From positions 62,001-126,000 of the forward strand of contig NZ_JAATIZ010000006.1 of assembly GCF_011927625.1 (NCBI RefSeq): a DNA stretch of 64,000 nt. Direction: 5' to 3'. The notes under the pieces were generated by a model. The model made no database searches. It was not told the origin of the DNA and saw only the letters and a list, made by a program, of their open reading frames with translations. The stretch is from Paenalcaligenes hominis (lineage in GTDB: Bacteria; Pseudomonadota; Gammaproteobacteria; Burkholderiales; Burkholderiaceae_B). Positions 58,104 to 64,000 of this stretch are shown here, in pieces (position 1 is the stretch's first letter; every line of letters begins with the position of its first letter). The position numbers were made by a program, and so were the translations under genes.

Positions 58104-60375
58104 ATAACCGCCTAAACTGGCCTGGGGCAGGTGGGCCAGAACTAAGTGCTAAGCCTTGCATGTCTTGACGGATCAACTGCGAGGCTTTCATCATTTGGCG
58201 TAATGGGTACGCTAACATGGCCAGTTCGCCCTCGGTCTCTAGGGTTCCCACAGGGGGCGCATCAAGATTATTGAGTTCACGCTCAATGAATACAATGGCA
58301 TTGTTTACCTCTGGGGGGATTTCCCCTAACGAGGCTAAAAGCGGTATGGATGCACTAATTTGCGAGGCCAATACATGGTTTTGGCTAAGCAAGTTATTTA
58401 ATATCGCCACATTATGTTGATGTGAGCTGGGCTCATTCATCATTCGATAAAAACCTGCAGAAAAATTACTAAAACTCACATGCACTTGCCGTCTAGCTAA
58501 TTGCCATTGCGTTTCCGCTTCAGTGAGATCGTGGGCAAGCTTACTAATCGTATCAGCACTGAGTGCTAAAGCTTGTTCATCATAGGTGCTCGTTGTGGCT
58601 GCTGTGTACTGCCGATTGAGCTCTGCGTAATACAAGCCTGTACGTAAATAGTTCTTGTTGGCTTGTAACGCATTTTGAGCAGCACTCGTCATCGAGTTCG
58701 ACTCCCACCACGGTAAAATATAACTGCAAATCAAGGCAATGGCGCACCCGATCAAGGTATCTACAAAACGCTCTCCAATAATAAAACTGCTACTGCTGTG
58801 TAAGAACTGAAAAGCAATCAAAACGAAAATAGTATTAAACAACGCAGAAAGCATATAGTTTAAGAGGGTTAGGCTATTACCCAAGATGTAGGCCAGCAAC
58901 AATACGACTAAATACACCTCGCTGTTCGAGGTGGCTTGCAGCAGTAAAAACGTAACTACACAGCCTAAAGCGGTGCCAACTAAACGGTAGGTATTGCGTT
59001 GTTTAGTTAAAGAAAAGCCCGGTTTCAAAATCACTAAGCAGGTCATAATAATCCAGTAACTATACGAAGTGAGGGCGTTCAATATTTCGGTTTGTGGGGA
59101 AAAATACGCCACTATAGTCGGTACAGTTAAACTCAATATGCACGCACAGCTAATACGCACTGCATATCTAAAGGTAGCCGAGTTCCAGCGTAAGTTGCTG
59201 GTGAGCATACCAAATCGGATTTCATCTCGTGATAAAAAGCGGCTAAGCGATTTTTCTAAGTATTGATCAAGCGGAATGTCATTGCTAGGGCTGCGCGTTT
59301 GCGCTGCCATATGGTTAATGAGTTTTTGAATATTGCGTAGCCTACGCACAATCTGGACGAGCAATGCATAAGTTTCGGGCTGTTCTTTGTTGAACTGATT
59401 TTTTTTATACCGCTCAAGCTCGTATTCTAAAGCACGTATTTCTGCTTTAGCGCTCTGAAGGGGTGGGGTGGTGCGGCGGCGCGATATATTAAGGGCAATA
59501 TGCCCAACAGCCAGACCCATTTGATAGAGCGCATCATGAGTAAACAATAAAAAATCGCATTTACCCATACTGCGACGTAAGTTAATGTAATCAGTATGAC
59601 TGGCCACTAACGAATCACGTAAGCTTTCCATATTGACGTAAATCGCAAGCATAGAAAGACGGGTAGACTCTGCGTTACCGGCTCCGCCTTTAGGAAGCTC
59701 ACGCAATACCATATCGCGTGCCGCTTGTTGGGATTCGGTCATTTCTGCTTGAATTTGAATGAGATGACGATACGTTTCATCCAGTTCAGTGTCAGTGTCA
59801 TAGAATTTGGCACGCTGCTGCATGTAGGTGGCAGTAGAAAATAACGCCACAGCTAAGGTACTGCGCTCATCTTGGTAAAAGAATACACGCCGAAACAGCA
59901 GACTGAAAAAAAAGTAAAAGAAGGCGCCAGCTGCAGAGGTGGCGGTGTGCACAAAGACTTCGTCTGGGCTCATGGGGTAACGCAATGTAAGCACCATCAG
60001 CAGCAAGCATGCAAAGCCAATGAGCCCTCCGCGTTTTCCATACACATTCAGCATGGAATAGCAAAACCCAAGCGTAGGTACGACTAGCCAGATAGCCACC
60101 GATGAGCTAGAGCTTAAACCGGTGATAAATACAGTAACGGTACCTAACACGGCCGCCCCAAGCATTTCATTTGTGCGATACCGCCGAGGCCCGCCAGCTT
60201 GATCCACAATCGCAACGCATAACGCGCCCATCGCCGTAATAATACCGAAGTGATAGAGCTTAAAAACACCACCTAAAACAATAACAGGCAACAGCACCCC
60301 AATAGACTGACGTAATCCAGCTAACAAATGATGACTGTAGAAAAAGCGCTGTAATCGAGGAGTAGGCAGAATCAT
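58069..60375 (-). CDS. FUSC/YccS-type membrane transporter (aromatic acid exporter-like)
   Basis: A 768-residue inner-membrane protein. It has two blocks of about five to six membrane helices (about 20-170 and 410-570), each followed by a soluble domain, the layout of the FUSC/YccS and p-hydroxybenzoate efflux (AaeB) superfamily. FUSC members are linked to export of aromatic acids such as fusaric acid, but many are uncharacterised. No membrane-fusion partner is nearby. The ATG at 60375 is divergent from the TAXI gene. Its 3' end overlaps yaaA. Confidence 0.82.
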   Translation of the reverse strand: MILPTPRLQRFFYSHHLLAGLRQSIGVLLPVIVLGGVFKLYHFGIITAMGALCVAIVDQAGGPRRYRTNEMLGAAVLGTVTVFITGLSSSSSVAIWLVVPTLGFCYSMLNVYGKRGGLIGFACLLLMVLTLRYPMSPDEVFVHTATSAAGAFFYFFFSLLFRRVFFYQDERSTLAVALFSTATYMQQRAKFYDTDTELDETYRHLIQIQAEMTESQQAARDMVLRELPKGGAGNAESTRLSMLAIYVNMESLRDSLVASHTDYINLRRSMGKCDFLLFTHDALYQMGLAVGHIALNISRRRTTPPLQSAKAEIRALEYELERYKKNQFNKEQPETYALLVQIVRRLRNIQKLINHMAAQTRSPSNDIPLDQYLEKSLSRFLSRDEIRFGMLTSNLRWNSATFRYAVRISCACILSLTVPTIVAYFSPQTEILNALTSYSYWIIMTCLVILKPGFSLTKQRNTYRLVGTALGCVVTFLLLQATSNSEVYLVVLLLAYILGNSLTLLNYMLSALFNTIFVLIAFQFLHSSSSFIIGERFVDTLIGCAIALICSYILPWWESNSMTSAAQNALQANKNYLRTGLYYAELNRQYTAATTSTYDEQALALSADTISKLAHDLTEAETQWQLARRQVHVSFSNFSAGFYRMMNEPSSHQHNVAILNNLLSQNHVLASQISASIPLLASLGEIPPEVNNAIVFIERELNNLDAPPVGTLETEGELAMLAYPLRQMMKASQLIRQDMQGLALSSGPPAPGQFRRLFNSVRGGGTPV

Positions 60376-60602
60376 GAAGCGAGTTTGGGTTGCTCTAGAA
60401 AAGATCCAGTATACCTAGGTGAGTGGCTTTTGCACTTATTTCAAGGGCACTATGATGGCCTAGATTGAGAAGCGGTTTGGGGTAATCCCGCCTTGTGACA
60501 CAAAGCAATACACGGCAACGTATCAAAGAGGCGAAATCCGACCTATACGATAAGAAATAGCTATCTCAATCACTTGTGTAGTACCAATATCCGGAGACAT
60601 AT

Positions 60603-61571
60603 ATGCGTGTGAAAAAATGGATTGTTGCTGCGGCCGTAACCAGTGCCTCAGCATTCGTAGCATTTTCAGGTAGTGTACAAGCCCAAAAGGCACAGTTTAT
60701 TAATGTGCTTACCGGAGGACAAAGCGGGGTTTATTATCCGCTTGGTGTGGCCATGGCACAGCTTTATGCACAGAAAATACCTGGCGTTAAGGCCACGGCC
60801 CAAGTCACTAAAGCCTCTGCAGAAAACATGAACCTCTTACAAGCGGGTCGTGGTGAGGTCGCTTGGTCTTTAGCCGACTCCGTGTCTGACGCCTGGGAAG
60901 GTAACGAAGAGGCCGGATTCACCAAAAAACTCGATAAATTACGGGGTCTATCAGCCACCTACAATAACTACATTCAAATCGTAGCCAATGCAGATGCCGG
61001 TATCACCAGCCTAGACGACTTGAAGGGTAAACGCATTTCAGTGGGGGCGGCGCGCTCGGGCACCGAACTCAATGCACGCGCTATTTTAAAAGCGGCGGGT
61101 CTCAGCTACGACGACTTCGCTAAAGTCGAGTACCTGCCTTTCGGCGAGTCGGTCGAGCTCATGAAAAACCGTCAGTTAGATGTGACCTTACAGTCCGCTG
61201 GTCTAGGGGTGTCTTCTATCCGAGACCTGGCCACGGCTGTAAAAATCGTGGTGGTGCCGATTCCTAAAGAGGTAGTGGAAAAAGTTGGAAAAGCGGCGTA
61301 TCAACCTGGTGTCATCCCAGCGAATACCTATGCGGGTCAAGATCAAGACCTCCCAACAGCCGCCATCCCCAACTTTTTAGTCACTCACTCTGATGTACCC
61401 GAGGAACTCGTCTATGAGATGACTAAAACCTTGTATGAAAACCTTGGGTCGTTGCAGTCCGCACACAATGCAGCCAAAGCCATCGAGCTTAAAAATGCCG
61501 CCAATGGCATGCCTGTGCCTATCCATCCGGGTGCAGAGCGCTACTACAAAGAAAAAGGCATCATTCAATAA
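60603..61571 (+). CDS. TAXI-family TRAP transporter substrate-binding protein
   Basis: A 322-residue periplasmic protein with a signal peptide (1-27, cleavage after VQA) and the TAXI pattern: INVLTGGQSGVYYPLGVAMAQLY at the mature N-terminus, TKASAENMNLLQAGRGEVAW, and GKRISVGAARSGTELNARAIL. It binds an organic anion for the fused permease downstream; glutamate and 2-oxoglutarate are known ligands in a few members, but this one cannot be assigned. A hairpin with a short T-run separates it from the permease gene, consistent with more binding protein than permease. GGAG precedes the ATG. Confidence 0.92.
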   Translation: MRVKKWIVAAAVTSASAFVAFSGSVQAQKAQFINVLTGGQSGVYYPLGVAMAQLYAQKIPGVKATAQVTKASAENMNLLQAGRGEVAWSLADSVSDAWEGNEEAGFTKKLDKLRGLSATYNNYIQIVANADAGITSLDDLKGKRISVGAARSGTELNARAILKAAGLSYDDFAKVEYLPFGESVELMKNRQLDVTLQSAGLGVSSIRDLATAVKIVVVPIPKEVVEKVGKAAYQPGVIPANTYAGQDQDLPTAAIPNFLVTHSDVPEELVYEMTKTLYENLGSLQSAHNAAKAIELKNAANGMPVPIHPGAERYYKEKGIIQ

Positions 61572-61595
61572 TACGCGCAAGCAAAACGGAACCAG

Positions 61596-61629
61596 GGCGG
61601 CTTCGCTAACCGACTAGAAGCCGCCTTTT
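61596..61629 (+). terminator. Partial terminator between TAXI binding protein and permease genes
   Basis: GGCGGCTTC (61596-61604) pairs with GAAGCCGCC (61617-61625) over 9 bp and is followed by TTTT. Genes on both sides are in the same direction and belong together, so partial termination would lower permease expression relative to the binding protein. Confidence 0.75.
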
Positions 61630-61652
61630 CTGAGGCTGTTAAGGGTTTTTTA

Positions 61653-63674
61653 ATGAATCTTGATCAAGAAAAATCAATGGATACACTGCCAAAAGCAGTG
61701 TTTGCTGTAGCAGTTCTGTTTTCTGCCTTTCAAGTCTATACGGCAGCATTTAGCCCCCTGTCTAGCCAAGTCATTCGCGCTATTCATGTGGGCTTTGTTA
61801 TTTTGATGATTTTTACGCTTTACCCTACCTTTTTTGGGCGTCGTATTCCGTGGTTGGGTTGGCTATTAGGTGGTATTGGCTTTGTCTTTAGCTTTTACCA
61901 TTGGGTGTTTGAGTCCGATTTAACAGCGCGTGCTGGCGAGATGACCTCTACCGATATGGTTATCGGTATTGTATTGATTCTCTTGGTTTTTGATGCCACG
62001 CGTCGCATGATGGGTTGGGCGCTGCCTATTATTTGTGCGTTATTTTTAGCGTATGGTTTGTTTGGCGAGTATTTGCCCGGCGCCTTAATGCACCGGGGGT
62101 ATGGCTTCGATCAAATTGTCGGTACCTTAGGCTTTGGCACCGAAGGCATTTATGGGGTGCCCACGTACGTTTCATCCACGTATATCTTTTTATTTATTTT
62201 ATTTGGCTCATTTCTTGAACGCGCCGGCATGATCGGTTTGTTTAGTGACTTCTCTATGGGCATGGTCGGTCACAGCCGAGGTGGACCTGCCAAGGTTTCA
62301 GTGGTGAGCTCGGGATTAATGGGCACGATTAATGGGTCAGGTGTGGCGAATGTGGTCACTACAGGCCAATTTACTATCCCGTTAATGAAGCGTTTTGGTT
62401 ATAGCTCTTCCTTTGCAGGGGGGGTTGAGGCCACTTCCAGCATGGGCGGGCAAATCATGCCACCCGTCATGGGCGCCGTGGCTTTTATCATGGCCGAGAC
62501 CATTAATGTCCCTTACATAGAAATCGTGAAAGCGGCCATTATTCCAGCGCTGCTTTATTTTTTTACTGTGTTCTGGACCGTGCACCTAGAGGCGGGTCGC
62601 AAAGGCCTTGATGGCTTGCCGCGCTCTGAATGCCCAGACCCATGGAAAGCGGTCAAAGAAAAGTGGTATTTGTTGGTGCCTTTAGTAGGGCTAGTAGCGT
62701 TACTGTTTTCTGGTTATACGCCCTTGTTCTCGGGCACAGTCGGTCTAGGTTTAACCGTAATACTCATTTTCGGCGCCGCTGTCATGAGCAACGTATCGTC
62801 TCTGGCGCTCCGGTATATTTTTTGGATTATATTGGCTCTGGCGTGTTCAGTCTTTATTCAAGTCGGGGTAATCAGTTTTTTTGTGATTATTGCTTTGCTG
62901 GTGGCGGTGTTACTTGTTAAAAAACATCGCGAACCGGTATTGCGCGAATCACTGCTTTCTCTAGCTGAAGGCGCTCGCCATGCCTTGCCCGTAGCCACAG
63001 CCTGTGCCTTGGTTGGGGTTATTATCGGCATTATCAACCTGACTGGCGTTGCTGCCGAGTTCGGTGGGCAAGTCATTGCGATTGGCCAAGACAATTTACT
63101 CTTAGCATTAATCCTTACTATGGTGACGTGTTTAGTGCTTGGTATGGGCATCCCCACCATCCCTAATTACATCATTACCAGCTCTCTAGCCGCACCCATC
63201 CTTTTAGACTTGGGTGTGCCGTTAATTGTGTCCCATATGTTTGTGTTTTATTTTGGGATTATGGCGGACCTGACTCCACCCGTGGCGCTGGCTGCTTTTG
63301 CTGCCGCACCGATAGCTAAAACATCAGGCTTAGCCATTAGCTTTCAAGCCTTACGCGTAGCCATAGCAGGGTTTATTGTGCCGTACATGGCAGTGTATGC
63401 ACCGGCTCTAATGCTTCAAGACTACTCAAGCTGGCTCGAGGTGGCTTACGTCGTAGGTAAAGCGCTATTAGCTATTGTGTTATGGGGGGCAGGGGCAACG
63501 GGCTTTCTCTTAGGACGCTTGAATGCCGTCGAGCGCATCTACGCGGTACTCGCTGCTGCGTTATTAGTGTGGGCAAATCCTCTATCAGATCAACTCGGCG
63601 CCGCTGCCACTGTGATTTTAGTGCTTTGGCATGTATGGCGTATAAAACGAAAAGCAGTCGGTGTGGCGACATGA
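61653..63674 (+). CDS. TRAP transporter fused permease (4TM + 12TM type)
   Basis: A 673-residue membrane protein that fuses the DctQ-like small subunit (about residues 1-130, four helices) to the DctM-like large subunit, as usual for TAXI systems. VVSSGLMGTINGSGVANVVTTGQFTIPLMKRFGYSSSFAGGVEATSSMGGQIMPPVMGA (residues about 214-272) is the family region around the transport site, and a second SSLAAPIL / PPVALAAFAAAPIAKTSG region follows. It overlaps the DUF1850 gene by 4 bp, another TAXI-TRAP habit. The start could be residue 1 or the Met at residue 9. Confidence 0.93.
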   Translation: MNLDQEKSMDTLPKAVFAVAVLFSAFQVYTAAFSPLSSQVIRAIHVGFVILMIFTLYPTFFGRRIPWLGWLLGGIGFVFSFYHWVFESDLTARAGEMTSTDMVIGIVLILLVFDATRRMMGWALPIICALFLAYGLFGEYLPGALMHRGYGFDQIVGTLGFGTEGIYGVPTYVSSTYIFLFILFGSFLERAGMIGLFSDFSMGMVGHSRGGPAKVSVVSSGLMGTINGSGVANVVTTGQFTIPLMKRFGYSSSFAGGVEATSSMGGQIMPPVMGAVAFIMAETINVPYIEIVKAAIIPALLYFFTVFWTVHLEAGRKGLDGLPRSECPDPWKAVKEKWYLLVPLVGLVALLFSGYTPLFSGTVGLGLTVILIFGAAVMSNVSSLALRYIFWIILALACSVFIQVGVISFFVIIALLVAVLLVKKHREPVLRESLLSLAEGARHALPVATACALVGVIIGIINLTGVAAEFGGQVIAIGQDNLLLALILTMVTCLVLGMGIPTIPNYIITSSLAAPILLDLGVPLIVSHMFVFYFGIMADLTPPVALAAFAAAPIAKTSGLAISFQALRVAIAGFIVPYMAVYAPALMLQDYSSWLEVAYVVGKALLAIVLWGAGATGFLLGRLNAVERIYAVLAAALLVWANPLSDQLGAAATVILVLWHVWRIKRKAVGVAT

Positions 63675-64000
63675 GCTGGATGCTAACCGTAGGGGTCTGC
63701 CTACAGTGGGCCTCTACCTTACCCGCACCCGTCACCTTTATTCCCACTAAAGACTTCACGCTTGCGTGGCAACACAGCATTGAAAAAGTTCGTTGGGAAG
63801 AGGATTACCATATTGAGCAGTCTCAACACGATCGGCCACCTCTTTTACGTGTTGGGCTGGCTCGGGTTCAGGGCTCTGCGGCGGGCATGGAGCCTCCTCC
63901 TAATGCGAAATGGCGAGCAGGCTGGTATGAGTATCAGCCCGAACCCAGCCATCAGCCTTTTTTGGCTTTAATGCGTTCCGAATACACCGCTGATTACGAG
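63671..64000 (+). CDS. DUF1850 protein, N-terminal part, TAXI-TRAP partner
   Basis: The first 110 codons are present; the gene continues past the right edge. It starts with an ATG that overlaps the permease stop by 4 bp, and opens with a hydrophobic signal-like segment (MSWMLTVGVCLQW). The segment FTLAWQHSIEKVRWEEDYHI matches the DUF1850 core that accompanies TAXI transporters. A later part of the window shows PPPNAKWRAGWYEYQP. The function is unknown; an accessory periplasmic or membrane-anchored role with the transporter is inferred from the constant pairing. Confidence 0.82.
   Translation, partial: MSWMLTVGVCLQWASTLPAPVTFIPTKDFTLAWQHSIEKVRWEEDYHIEQSQHDRPPLLRVGLARVQGSAAGMEPPPNAKWRAGWYEYQPEPSHQPFLALMRSEYTADYE

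Overview
The window looks like a chromosomal segment of a betaproteobacterium of the order Burkholderiales, most likely a low-GC member of the Alcaligenaceae. The grounds are the recN-nadK-hrcA / grpE-dnaK-dnaJ and trxB / ftsK-lolA-rarA-serS neighbourhoods, the many LysR regulators, the TRAP and TAXI transporters with a DUF1850 partner, and an acid-based carbon metabolism (CoA-transferases, acetate uptake, 3-hydroxybutyrate dehydrogenase) with no sugar genes. The family assignment is from memory of gene order and protein style; no search was run. I see no insertion sequence, phage, integrase or CRISPR array.

Layout. 1-6.9 kb: DNA repair and heat shock (recN fragment, nadK, hrcA, gamma-carbonic anhydrase, grpE, dnaK, dnaJ); grpE and dnaK each have a near-perfect sigma-32 promoter. 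7.1-16.5 kb: a nine-gene overlapping operon with a flavin-dependent oxidoreductase, a complete peptide/nickel-type ABC importer, a BAAT-like acyl hydrolase and two carboxymuconolactone-decarboxylase/AhpD-fold proteins; its substrate is unknown. 16.5-22.5 kb: a LysR-controlled operon of CoA-transferase, HMG-CoA-lyase-like enzyme and three-part TRAP transporter. 22.6-27.8 kb: M16 peptidase, CoxE-like VWA protein, MoxR ATPase, DUF1841. 28-38 kb: icd, a family 9 glycosyltransferase, succinyl-CoA:acetate CoA-transferase with its LysR, a RidA protein, a LysR/cysteine hydrolase/MFS unit and an unusual long ATP sulfurylase. 38.4-44.6 kb: an acetate-response module, with a transporter-fused hybrid kinase (CrbS/MxtR type), a LuxR-type response regulator, ActP and its DUF485 partner. 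44.9-53.4 kb: small regulator, SMR efflux pump, Smr nuclease, trxB, ftsK, lolA, rarA, serS. 53.4-64 kb: small membrane protein, thioesterase, a Ser/Tyr/Arg-rich exported peptide next to an HPr-kinase-like/PqqD fusion protein, tRNA-Ser(CGA), 3-hydroxybutyrate dehydrogenase, yaaA, a FUSC-type membrane protein and a TAXI-TRAP transporter running off the right edge.

How the genes fit together. Much of the window serves uptake of organic acids and their conversion to CoA esters: ActP and the CrbS/R pair for acetate, the CoA-transferases for activation, the HMG-lyase-like enzyme for cleavage, 3-hydroxybutyrate dehydrogenase for storage or ketone metabolism, and isocitrate dehydrogenase for the TCA cycle. 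The best candidate for an undescribed system is the two-gene locus at 54728-56268. There a short exported peptide with a Ser/Tyr/Arg repeat is translationally coupled to a fusion of an HPr-kinase-like domain and a PqqD-type peptide-binding domain, the layout expected of a peptide-modifying (RiPP-like) pair. The second candidate is the oxidoreductase/ABC/hydrolase/AhpD operon at 7.1-16.5 kb. Convergent genes are packed so tightly that some terminators lie inside the 3' end of the opposing gene.
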